Positions 1 to 6,453 of a stretch of DNA of 10,811 nt are shown here, one piece after another; within the stretch, counting starts at the first letter, position 1; each line of letters starts with the position of its first letter. The notes beneath the pieces were generated by a model. The model did no database searches and was not told the origin of the DNA. It worked only from the letters and a program-made list of their open reading frames with translations. A program made the translations under genes and the position numbers. Origin of the DNA: a bacterium (GTDB lineage: Bacteria; UBP15; UBA6099); assembly GCA_029573925.1 (NCBI GenBank), contig JAKQBV010000155.1:1-10811 (forward strand). Direction: 5' to 3'.

Positions 1-283
1 ACAAGACCCCGCCCGCTCCTAGTCCGCGTCTGCGGGCGTTTATGTCGGCGACTTCAGTTTTCAATCCCGGATCCCGGCCGCCGCGGCATCTTTTTCGCGA
101 GATTTTCGCGAGTATGAAAGCCGCGAGCAGATTTAAAGAGATATTAACATCGGGGACTGCTAAAAGCAATTCGGAGGCGCTCCGCGCCGCCCCGGCGGTC
201 AATTGCGCTTCGGTGTTGCCTGTTTTGTGTTTTTAAGTTATTTTTTTCATAGAAGAATATTCACAACGGACGTCGGCCTGCCA
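1..283. other. Upstream intergenic region, no convincing gene
   Basis: No recognisable protein is encoded here. The short frame at 42-236 has no family resemblance. Positions 10-16 (CGCCCGC) and 32-38 (GCGGGCG) form a 7-bp inverted repeat with a 15-nt loop, followed by a short T-rich stretch; it could be the end of a terminator for a gene left of the window, but this is weak. Composition changes from GC-rich (1-200) to AT-rich (about 220-300), which fits a promoter region just before the glycosyltransferase. Confidence 0.5.
216..244 (+). promoter_or_regulatory. Possible sigma70-type promoter for the glycosyltransferase gene
   Basis: TTGCCT (216-221) and TATTTT (239-244) are separated by 17 nt, each matching the sigma70 consensus at four of six positions. 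Transcription would begin near 250, about 30 nt before the preferred TTG start at 284. The surrounding AT-richness supports this, but the match is only moderate. Confidence 0.25.
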
Positions 284-1267
284 TTGAAAACTAGCGGAAT
301 ACAAATCGAAGGATTCAGAAAAGGCGTTTCCGTAGTCGTTCCTGTTTATAACAGCGAGGGAATGATCGATACGCTGATTGCCCGGACGCGCGCGGCGCTC
401 GACGCGCTGGGCCGCGAATATGAGTTGATACTGGTCAATGACGGAAGCGCGGACGGAAGCTGGAAAAAAATCCGCGAGGCCGCCGCCGAACACGGCTGGA
501 TAACCGGCATCAATCTTATGCGCAACTACGGCCAGCACAACGCCCTGTTGTGCGGCGTCAGAAAAGCGAATTACTCCATCACCGTGACGATGGACGACGA
601 CCTTCAGCACCCTCCGGAAGAGCTTCACAAGCTGATCGAAAAACTGGATGAGGGCTTCGATGTTGTGTACGGCCGCCCGGTCGTCTCAAAGCACAGCGTT
701 TCCAGAAAACTGGCGTCGAAGCTGATAAGGTTAATCTTGAGAAAAGCCACAGCCGAACGGACGGCTTCGGAGGCAAGCGCGTTCAGGGCGTTCAGAACGG
801 TCCTTAGGAAGGCGTTCGAGGGCTACATCGGCCCTTCGGTGTCTCTGGACATGCTGTTGACTTGGGGGGCTTCCAAGTACGCGGCAGAGGTCGTCGAGCA
901 CGCTCCGAGGCTCGGCGGCAAATCCAACTATACCTTCAGAAAACTCCTGAACCACGCTCTCGACATGCTCACCGGTTTCAGCGTGTGGCCCCTTCAGATC
1001 GCCAGCATGATAGGCTTCTCCTTCACGGTGTTCGGCGTTCTGGTGCTGGCCTATGTGCTGATACGCTACATGATTTCAGGCGGGAGCATCCCCGGATTCC
1101 CGTTCCTCGCGTCCATAATAGCAATTTTCTCAGGCGCGCAACTTTTCGCGCTGGGCATCATCGGCGAGTACATTTCGAGAGTGCATTTCAGAACCGCCGG
1201 ATATCCCACCTACGCCATAAGCGAGACGGCGGGAGGAGAGGGCTCCCCGAATCAAGATGAACGCTGA
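284..1267 (+). CDS. Family 2 glycosyltransferase, polyprenyl-phosphate type (ArnC/DPM1-like)
   Basis: This is a membrane-anchored GT2 enzyme. By family it would move a sugar from a nucleotide donor to undecaprenyl phosphate or a glycan precursor at the inner face of the membrane. Numbering from TTG 284, the GT-A fold opens with VSVVVPVYN (15-23), then VNDGS near 51-55, and the metal/nucleotide-binding acidic run MDDDLQHP begins at about 103. A GGKSNY-like segment precedes two C-terminal membrane helices (about 238-262 and 270-295), as in ArnC, GtrB and related enzymes. No ATG precedes the domain. In-frame options are TTG 203, GTG 227 and TTG 284. I prefer 284 because upstream codons lie in AT-rich promoter-like DNA and 14 residues before the first strand is normal for the family; no start has a good ribosome site. 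The end overlaps the next gene by 11 bp, so the two are probably cotranscribed. The sugar cannot be read from sequence. Confidence 0.85.
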   Translation: MKTSGIQIEGFRKGVSVVVPVYNSEGMIDTLIARTRAALDALGREYELILVNDGSADGSWKKIREAAAEHGWITGINLMRNYGQHNALLCGVRKANYSITVTMDDDLQHPPEELHKLIEKLDEGFDVVYGRPVVSKHSVSRKLASKLIRLILRKATAERTASEASAFRAFRTVLRKAFEGYIGPSVSLDMLLTWGASKYAAEVVEHAPRLGGKSNYTFRKLLNHALDMLTGFSVWPLQIASMIGFSFTVFGVLVLAYVLIRYMISGGSIPGFPFLASIIAIFSGAQLFALGIIGEYISRVHFRTAGYPTYAISETAGGEGSPNQDER

Positions 1268-1994
1268 AGAGTACAGAATTTTTCTGTCGGCCCCGGAGAT
1301 GGAGCGGTTCGGCTGCAAAACCGCGCGCGCCGAGATGGTCTCCCTCGAAAATATTGACCACATGATGGCGTTTTGCTCCGGCAACGACGTTGAATTCCTC
1401 ATAGCCAGATCGCCGACTGCCGACATTAAAGCCGCTCAGGAAATGGAGAAGCGGGGATTCCTCCTAATGGACACGCTTCTTTACCTGTCTTTTTTTTACG
1501 GTTCGACGCCGTTGCCCTCCTTTTCCGGAGAGGCTGTCGCGAGACCCGCCCGGCTGGACGACCTGCCCGACATCCAACTCATCGCGCGGCAGTCTTTCAG
1601 CGGTTATTACGGACACTATCACGCCGACGAACGGCTTGACGACGACAAATGTTCCGAGGCGTACAGTTCTTGGATCACCCGCTCTTGCCGCGCGGAACTG
1701 GCCGACGAGGTCTTGGTCGCCGATATAAACGGAAAAGTAATGGGCTTCAGCTCCCTTAAGATGGCCGGGCCGGATTCGGCGGAGTGGACTCTCGGCTGCG
1801 TCTCTCCTGACGCTCAGGGCAAAGGCGTCTTCAAGTCGCTCACCGCCGGAGCTATTTTGTGGGGAGCCGAAAACAATCTGAAAAAACTCTCCGCTTCCAC
1901 TCTGATAAACACTATCCCGGTTTTAAAGACATGGCAGCAGATGGGGTTCACGCAGACTCATTCTTTCTACACGTTCCACAAATGGTTCGCGTGA
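1257..1994 (+). CDS. GNAT-family N-acetyltransferase, resembling WecD/amino-sugar acetyltransferases
   Basis: The 245-residue protein has a C-terminal GNAT domain with the acetyl-CoA pyrophosphate-binding loop QGKG at 187-190, inside VSPDAQGKGVFKSL, after a typical beta-4 strand (WTLGCV). The N-terminal half, with the pattern of a short helix, an FLIARSP segment and a KRGFLLMDTLLYL strand, resembles WecD (RffC), which acetylates dTDP-4-amino-4,6-dideoxygalactose. An acyl-CoA-dependent acetylation of an amino sugar is therefore the best guess. The ATG at 1257 lies inside the end of the glycosyltransferase gene, pointing to translational coupling. A GGAGGA sits at 1232-1237, about 19 nt upstream, which is farther than ideal. 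The amino-sugar aminotransferase expected for such a pathway is not in the window. Substrate assignment is inference from fold similarity and neighbours. Confidence 0.82.
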   Translation: MNAEEYRIFLSAPEMERFGCKTARAEMVSLENIDHMMAFCSGNDVEFLIARSPTADIKAAQEMEKRGFLLMDTLLYLSFFYGSTPLPSFSGEAVARPARLDDLPDIQLIARQSFSGYYGHYHADERLDDDKCSEAYSSWITRSCRAELADEVLVADINGKVMGFSSLKMAGPDSAEWTLGCVSPDAQGKGVFKSLTAGAILWGAENNLKKLSASTLINTIPVLKTWQQMGFTQTHSFYTFHKWFA

Positions 1995-2073
1995 GGCCCG
2001 CCGGAGCGTCCGCGCGCCGCCGCGCCGCGTCGCGCGGGGCGAGCGCAATAAGCCGGGCACACTCTCGCTGGTC

Positions 2074-2078
2074 GGAGG
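2074..2078 (+). promoter_or_regulatory. Ribosome binding site of the bi-domain oxidoreductase
   Basis: GGAGG, 9 nt before the ATG at 2088. It fixes the start of the 712-residue protein and shows the gene can be translated independently of the acetyltransferase, which ends 93 bp upstream. Confidence 0.7.
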
Positions 2079-2087
2079 TTCCGAAAA

Positions 2088-4226
2088 ATGAAACAGGTTT
2101 TCATGTCGCAGGGCGGGGCGGTGGTCAGGGAAGTCCCGGCGCCGGAGGCGCGGCCCGGCTGCGTTCTGGTCAGAGTTTCATATTCGTGCATATCCGCAGG
2201 AACGGAGATGAGCGGCCTAGCGGCGTCCGCAGGCGAGCCGCTGGTGAAACGCGCGTTGCGTCAACCTGAAAAAGCCGCCAAAGTCCTCGGCATGGCTCTG
2301 CGGGAGGGCGTGGGCGCGGCCCGCAGCTTCGTTTCCGACCGCCTGTCAGTCGATTCCCCAGCCGGATATTCCGCCGCAGGGGTGGTGGTCGCGCGCGGCG
2401 AGGGCGTCTCCGAATTCGCTCCCGGCGACATGGTGGCGTGCGCGGGCGCTCAGTGCGCCCATCACGCCGAATTCATCTGCGTCCCCCGCAATCTCGCCGT
2501 CCTCGTTCCCGGCGGCCTAGACATCAGGCGCGCGAGCGCGGTCACGCTGTGCTCGATCGCCATGCAAGGCGTTCGCCGCGCCGCGCCGACGCTGGGCGAA
2601 ACCTTCGTTGTCATCGGCCTCGGCATTCTCGGACAGCTAACGGCCCAACTGCTCAAAGCGTCCGGCTGCCGCGTCATCGGCGCGGACTTCGCCCCCGAAC
2701 GCGTCCGGCTGGCTCTCGCCTGCGGCATGTTCTCCGGCGTCGTCCCGGCTGAAGAAGACCTTGTGGAAAAAACGATCCGTCTCACCGCCGGGCACGGCGC
2801 GGACGGCGCCATTATTACCGCCGCCTCTTCTTCCAACGACATCGTTTCCAACGCCTTCAATGTGTGCCGCAAAAAAGGCCGCGTTGTCCTTGTGGGCGAC
2901 GTCGGCCTCAACTTGGTCCGCGAGGATTTCTACGGCAAGGAAATCGATTTTCTCATATCCTCCTCTTACGGCCCCGGCCGCTACGACCCGCAGTACGAGG
3001 ACAAAGGCCTAGACTATCCCATCGGCTATGTTCGCTGGACGGAAAACCGCAACATGTCCGAGTGCCTCCGGCTCATGGAGTCCGGCGCGCTCGACATCGA
3101 CCCGCTGATATCCGCCGAGTTCCCGGTGGACGACGCGGCGGCGGCGTACGAATCGCTGCGCGCGGCGGAGAACCGCCCGATGATGGTTCTGCTTTCGTAT
3201 CCCGGCGCAGAAGCGAAGCACGCGCCCGCGCGCAAAACTCCTAACCCGGCGCACAAGCCGTCCGGGCCGGGAGCCGTCCGAGTCGCGCTCATCGGCTCCG
3301 GCTCTTTCGCTAAAGCCGTCCATCTGCCGATTATCCGCTCCATGCCGGACAAGCTGGCTCTCAAAGCGGTCGTTTCCACCAAAGGGCACGAGGCCGCCGC
3401 CGTCGCAAAACAGTTCGGCGCGGAATATTCGACCACGGACTGCCGCGAAACTCTCGCCGACCCTGCGGTGGACGCCGTAGTAATCGCCACCCGCCACGAC
3501 TCCCACGCTCCTCTCGCCCTTGCCGCCCTCGAAGCGGGCAAACACGTCTTCGTCGAAAAACCGACCGCTATTGACAGGCCGCAACTTGAAAAAATCCGCG
3601 AATTCTACTCCGCCGAAGACGGCTCTCCCCGGCCCATCCTGATGACGGGCTACAACAGGCGGTTCTCCCCGTTCTCGCGCCGATGCTCCGAACTGCTTGC
3701 CGCAAGGACAGGCCCGATGATTATCAACTACCGGATGAACGCGGGCCGCCTGCCTCAAGGCCACTGGGCCAACGGAGAGCAGGGCGGCGGGCGCAACATC
3801 GGCGAGGCGTGCCACATTTACGACCTCTTCACGTTCCTCACAAACAGCCGCGCGGCTAAGGTGTCCGCCACCCCCGTCCGCCCTCTCCCGGACTTCTGCT
3901 CCCCCTCCGAAAACTTCGTCGCAACCATTTCATTCGAGGACGGTTCCCTCGCCACCCTGACGTATGCCTCCCTCGGCTCGACCGACCACCCGAAGGAATC
4001 TATGGACATCTATTTCGACGGAAAAGTCATTTCCCTTTTTGACTACGAGCGTCTGGAAGTCGCGGGCGCGAAAGCTCAGGGCTTCTCTCTAAAAGAAAAA
4101 TCAAAAGGCCACAAGGAAGAACTCGACGAGTTCGCCTCCGCCGTCCGCGATGGCCGCATGCCTATCCCCCTATGGCAGATTTTTCAGGCGTCCGAGATAA
4201 GCTTCCAAGTCGAGGACGCCCTGTAG
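2088..4226 (+). CDS. Bi-domain oxidoreductase: MDR dehydrogenase fused to GFO/IDH/MocA dehydrogenase
   Basis: This 712-residue fusion carries two NAD(P)-binding modules. Residues about 1-370 form a medium-chain dehydrogenase/reductase with a Rossmann loop GLGILG at 177-182. The canonical GHE zinc site is not present; its place reads PAGYSAAG, and the first Cys region reads SCISAGTE, as in BchC-like zinc-poor MDR proteins. After a Pro/Ala/Lys-rich linker, residues about 395-712 form a GFO/IDH/MocA domain with the loop GSGSFA at 403-408, the EKP motif at 490-492 and the catalytic-type GEACHIYD at 572-579 (His576, Asp579). The same two-domain architecture is known as the bi-domain-containing oxidoreductase family, which commonly lies in polysaccharide-biosynthesis loci, fitting the genes upstream. 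It probably oxidises or reduces a sugar, possibly an inositol or nucleotide-sugar intermediate; the substrate is unknown. The length looks complete, and two stem-loops follow the stop. Confidence 0.88.
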   Translation: MKQVFMSQGGAVVREVPAPEARPGCVLVRVSYSCISAGTEMSGLAASAGEPLVKRALRQPEKAAKVLGMALREGVGAARSFVSDRLSVDSPAGYSAAGVVVARGEGVSEFAPGDMVACAGAQCAHHAEFICVPRNLAVLVPGGLDIRRASAVTLCSIAMQGVRRAAPTLGETFVVIGLGILGQLTAQLLKASGCRVIGADFAPERVRLALACGMFSGVVPAEEDLVEKTIRLTAGHGADGAIITAASSSNDIVSNAFNVCRKKGRVVLVGDVGLNLVREDFYGKEIDFLISSSYGPGRYDPQYEDKGLDYPIGYVRWTENRNMSECLRLMESGALDIDPLISAEFPVDDAAAAYESLRAAENRPMMVLLSYPGAEAKHAPARKTPNPAHKPSGPGAVRVALIGSGSFAKAVHLPIIRSMPDKLALKAVVSTKGHEAAAVAKQFGAEYSTTDCRETLADPAVDAVVIATRHDSHAPLALAALEAGKHVFVEKPTAIDRPQLEKIREFYSAEDGSPRPILMTGYNRRFSPFSRRCSELLAARTGPMIINYRMNAGRLPQGHWANGEQGGGRNIGEACHIYDLFTFLTNSRAAKVSATPVRPLPDFCSPSENFVATISFEDGSLATLTYASLGSTDHPKESMDIYFDGKVISLFDYERLEVAGAKAQGFSLKEKSKGHKEELDEFASAVRDGRMPIPLWQIFQASEISFQVEDAL

Positions 4227-4272
4227 GGGCCGCTTTTTCTCCCAACGCCTATAGCGACACAAATGCTCAAGA

Positions 4273-4324
4273 GCCGATTTTGTGTTGAACGAAGTTCAAC
4301 AAAATCGGCGCCGGGAGTTTTTTT
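4273..4324 (+). terminator. Stem-loop with downstream T-run, likely terminator of the oxidoreductase transcript
   Basis: Positions 4273-4281 pair with 4301-4309 (9 bp). After a 2-nt bulge (4282-4283), GTTGAAC 4284-4290 pairs with GTTCAAC 4294-4300 around a GAA triloop. Seven T residues follow at 4318-4324, but 8 nt separate them from the stem, so this is a slightly irregular intrinsic terminator. Confidence 0.5.
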
Positions 4325-4334
4325 CGGAAGGGGC

Positions 4335-4374
4335 GCGGGGAAACCTGTTTTTTGCAAAAAAATGGTTTCCCCGC
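4335..4374. repeat. Large inverted repeat with T6/A7 inner arms between convergent genes
   Basis: GCGGGGAAACC (4335-4345) pairs with GGTTTCCCCGC (4364-4374), 11 bp. Inside, six T (4348-4353) face seven A (4356-4362) across a GC tip, with two mismatches joining the stems. No T-run follows on either strand, so it is not a textbook terminator. It lies between the convergent oxidoreductase and membrane-protein genes. Its plan (G-run, AAAC, T-run, A-run, GTTT, C-run) resembles the AT-rich hairpins of the tandem elements at 7472-8026. The rest of 4227-4420 shows no gene. Confidence 0.55.
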
Positions 4375-4420
4375 AAACTTATAAATAATCATTAAATCAG
4401 CATTTATCTCGCGTTGCGTT

Positions 4421-4987
4421 TCAGGACAGCAGGCAATACAGGGCGATAGCTGCCGCGACGCATATCAGAATCGGCAGCGCCCACAGAGGCCGTTGCGCCA
4501 CAGCCGGCTCAGCCGCCAGCGCTATCTCTCCCGGCTCCACCTTTCCATCCCCCGGCTCGTCTCGAATAAGATCAAACTTCAGATGCTTGTTTAACTCTTC
4601 TATTATCTCGCCGGGTTTTTCAAACACGAAAGGATTAAACTGAATCGAAACGTCCGGAGACGCGTAAAGGTCGATGAAGAAGTCGCGGCCCGGCGGGGCT
4701 GACGACCTGCGCACCCTCGTTATCTCGTCCCACGATATCCGCCGCGCGCCCATCAACGGCCATCTGAGGAAAATCTCCGATTCGCCCACGCGCAGCAATA
4801 TGCTTTGAAGGTAAACCCCGGCCATCGCCGAGAAAAACGCCACTACGCAGGCGGCCCGGAGCGCGTCGCCGTCGCCGGTTGTCTTGGCGCGAAAGGCCGC
4901 CGCCGCTAGCACGGCCAGCCCCGCCGCCGGATACCCCAGACGCCGGTATATCGACAACCTGAACTCTTTCTCCCCAGCCTGCTTCAT
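4421..4987 (-). CDS. Small membrane protein with bacterial PH-like segment
   Basis: The 188-residue protein has two N-terminal hydrophobic segments (about 19-33 and 42-62), then a soluble stretch (about 66-135) with the look of a bacterial PH domain: alternating strands, a W-P-L-M-G-A-R-R turn and ISWDEITRVR, where a Trp-x-x-Ile pattern is typical of membrane-associated PH-like proteins. A Glu/Ala-rich linker leads to a last membrane helix (169-188). The function is unknown. The start is the only reasonable ATG. It has no Shine-Dalgarno sequence, but TAGAAT lies 6 nt before it (see the promoter entry), so it may be translated from a leaderless mRNA. It is divergent from the YchF-like gene and convergent with the bi-domain oxidoreductase gene. 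Confidence 0.72.
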   Translation of the reverse strand: MKQAGEKEFRLSIYRRLGYPAAGLAVLAAAAFRAKTTGDGDALRAACVVAFFSAMAGVYLQSILLRVGESEIFLRWPLMGARRISWDEITRVRRSSAPPGRDFFIDLYASPDVSIQFNPFVFEKPGEIIEELNKHLKFDLIRDEPGDGKVEPGEIALAAEPAVAQRPLWALPILICVAAAIALYCLLS

Positions 4988-4993
4988 GATTGA

Positions 4994-5022
4994 ATTCTAT
5001 TCGCCGCGCCGCAAGCGCGCAA
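4994..5022 (-). promoter_or_regulatory. Possible promoter giving a leaderless transcript of the PH-like gene
   Basis: On the minus strand, TTGCGC (5022-5017), a 17-nt spacer and TAGAAT (4999-4994) precede the ATG at 4987 by 6 nt. TAGAAT matches the -10 consensus at five of six positions; the -35 is poor (three of six). Transcription would start at or next to the ATG, which fits the lack of a ribosome site. Confidence 0.3.
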
Positions 5023-5080
5023 CCCGCTCCCCGTCCGCCCGCGTCTCTTCTTCTATCCGGGGGCAATCGCCTCCTTCGGG

Positions 5081-5109
5081 TTGAAAACACGGCGTCCCGG
5101 CGCTAAAGT
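5081..5109 (+). promoter_or_regulatory. Sigma70-type promoter of the YchF-like gene
   Basis: TTGAAA (5081-5086) and TAAAGT (5104-5109) are 17 nt apart. The -35 matches at five of six and the -10 at four of six positions. Transcription would begin near 5116, leaving a 40-nt leader before ATG 5156. This argues against the in-frame upstream TTG at 5081 as a start codon. Confidence 0.45.
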
Positions 5110-5144
5110 GCGTTGTCGGGCGCGCGCTGTCCCCCCGCGCAAAA

Positions 5145-5148
5145 GGAG
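5145..5148 (+). promoter_or_regulatory. Ribosome binding site deciding the YchF-like start
   Basis: AAAAGGAG with its GGAG at 5145-5148, 7 nt before ATG 5156. It selects this start over the TTG at 5081, which would add 25 basic residues with no counterpart in the family. Confidence 0.75.
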
Positions 5149-5155
5149 ACTCATC

Positions 5156-6250
5156 ATGATTCTGGGAATCGTAGGCTGGGAAAATTCCGGCAAAACCACC
5201 GTCTTCAACGCCCTCACCGGCGCCGCCGCTCAGACTGCCTCTTTCTCCGGCTCCTCCGGCGAGGCCAACATGGCTGTCGTCAAAGTTCCAGACCCCAGAC
5301 TCGACTTCCTCGCGGATAAATTCAAACCGAAAAAGAAAACCCACGTCGAACTCAAAGTCATGGACTTCGCCCCCTTCCGCAAAGGTCAAGGCGAAAAGGG
5401 CTTCCCAGCCAAGCACATCGCCTCCCTCCGCTCCTGCGACGCCCTCCTGTTCGTTGCTCGCGGCTTCGACGACGAATCAGTCCCAAACCCCGAAGACACC
5501 GTCAACCCAGCCCGCGACATCGAATCCCTCATGCTCGAACTCGCTTTCGCCGACCTCGAAGTCGTCGAGCGCCGCCTCTCCCGCATCGACGAGTCTTTCT
5601 CAAAATCATCCAAAGACGAAAGAAAAAAACTCGAACGCGAAAAAGAATTCCTCCTCGAAGTGAAAACCGCCCTCGAAGAAAACGGCGCGTTCGCCGTCGA
5701 CGGCGCGGACGAAGAGCGCCTTTCCATCGTCCGCAACTACGGCCTCCTCACTCTCAAACCCATCATCGCCGCCGTCAACGTCGGCGACGACTCGGCGGGC
5801 GACCCCGCCGAAGCCGACCGCGTCAGCTCAGCGCTTCCCGCCCCGGCTCCCCCCGTCATCGCCCTCGCCGGAAAACTCGAAATGGAAATCGCCGGACTGG
5901 ACGACTCCGAACGCGCCGAATTCATGTCCGGCCTCGGCATCTCCGAACCCGCCCGCGACCGCATCCTTCGCCTCGCTTGGGACCGCCTCGGCCTCATCGT
6001 CTTTTTCACCGTCGGCGACGACGAATGCCGCGCTTGGGCCATCCGCCGCGGCGACAACGCCGTTACCGCCGCCGAAAAAATCCATTCCGACATCGCCCGC
6101 GGCTTCATCCGCGCCGAAACCACCGCTTACGACGACTTCGTAGCCGCCGGCGGCTTTCAAGGCGCCAAAGACGCCGGACGATTCCGCCTCGAAGGCAAAA
6201 CCTACATCGTTCACGACGGCGACATCCTCCAATTCAGATTCAACGTCTAA
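5156..6250 (+). CDS. Divergent YchF/OLA1-type P-loop NTPase with TGS (DUF933) domain
   Basis: The 364-residue protein has the length and order of YchF (about 363): a P-loop domain, a helical insertion (about 140-175, highly charged) and a C-terminal TGS/DUF933 domain (about 283-364). The Walker A loop is GWENSGKT (7-14). VPDPRLDFLADKFKP and KHIASLRSCDALLFVARGFDD are recognisable YchF blocks. The C-terminus (RAWAIRRGDNAVTAAEKIHSD, then RLEGKTYIVHDGD and FRFNV) is close to the family consensus as I remember it. YchF/OLA1 proteins bind ATP or GTP and associate with ribosomes and stress responses. Odd points: the G3 motif, normally D-x-A-G, reads DFAP (Asp70-Pro73), and the region before VPDPRL lacks the usual YPF-T-I-x-P-N pattern. 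G4 is NVGD at 208-211. It may be a paralogue beside a standard ychF elsewhere, so I give no symbol. Codon third positions are strongly C-biased. Confidence 0.88.
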   Translation: MILGIVGWENSGKTTVFNALTGAAAQTASFSGSSGEANMAVVKVPDPRLDFLADKFKPKKKTHVELKVMDFAPFRKGQGEKGFPAKHIASLRSCDALLFVARGFDDESVPNPEDTVNPARDIESLMLELAFADLEVVERRLSRIDESFSKSSKDERKKLEREKEFLLEVKTALEENGAFAVDGADEERLSIVRNYGLLTLKPIIAAVNVGDDSAGDPAEADRVSSALPAPAPPVIALAGKLEMEIAGLDDSERAEFMSGLGISEPARDRILRLAWDRLGLIVFFTVGDDECRAWAIRRGDNAVTAAEKIHSDIARGFIRAETTAYDDFVAAGGFQGAKDAGRFRLEGKTYIVHDGDILQFRFNV

Positions 6251-6346
6251 CCGCTTCGCGATCTAGGCGTTTCCTTTCATTTGCAAACTAAGATGAGGGT
6301 TTGAAGATTTTTTCTAAGTTGAATTAAGATTCATCTCTTTCAGTCA
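6251..6346. other. AT-rich gap between the YchF-like and peptidase genes
   Basis: No gene is seen here. CAAAC (6284-6288) and GTTTG (6299-6303) form a 5-bp stem followed by six T (6308-6313), a weak terminator candidate for the YchF-like transcript. No DnaA-box-like TTATCCACA sequence is visible, although strand composition changes across this stretch. Confidence 0.4.
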
Positions 6347-6355
6347 TGGTATAAT
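6347..6355 (+). promoter_or_regulatory. Extended -10 promoter of the M23 peptidase gene
   Basis: TGGTATAAT: a perfect TATAAT (6350-6355) preceded by TGn, the extended -10 form that works with a poor -35. Only a weak GATTCA (6328-6333) lies at -35 distance. Transcription should begin near 6362. Confidence 0.6.
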
Positions 6356-6377
6356 TCTCCAGAGAATATGAATATTC
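6354..6377. promoter_or_regulatory. Two overlapping palindromes at the peptidase promoter, candidate operator
   Basis: ATTCTC-CA-GAGAAT (6354-6367) is a perfect inverted repeat that starts in the -10 box and covers the expected start site. GAATAT-GA-ATATTC (6364-6377) is a second perfect one sharing GAAT with the first. A repressor bound here would block the promoter. No regulator gene is in the window, so the binding protein is unknown. Confidence 0.4.
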
Positions 6378-6453
6378 AGCGAAAGTGGCGGGCGCCGCTG
6401 GCCCGCAGTAGTGAAAAATGCGGACTAGGGCGGACTGCGACCGGGGGTTGGAT

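Noticed and set aside
42..236. 64-codon frame upstream of the glycosyltransferase
   Set aside because: No family resemblance and no ribosome site; it overlaps the AT-rich promoter-like DNA.
3009..3815. 268-codon antisense frame inside the bi-domain oxidoreductase gene
   Set aside because: It is a product of GC-rich codon bias opposite a clearly conserved protein; its translation is Arg/Gly/Val-rich with no recognisable domain.
5067..5078. Minus-strand GAAGGAGG as a ribosome site for the PH-like gene
   Set aside because: It is about 80 nt upstream of the ATG, and the nearby TTG is out of frame with the gene.
5081..5155. 25-residue N-terminal extension of the YchF-like protein
   Set aside because: It is basic and unconserved and contains the proposed promoter; AAGGAG before 5156 fixes the start at the normal family N-terminus.
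6251..6453. Replication origin at the skew switch
   Set aside because: No DnaA boxes, AT-rich repeats or origin-linked genes are seen; kept only as a composition finding.
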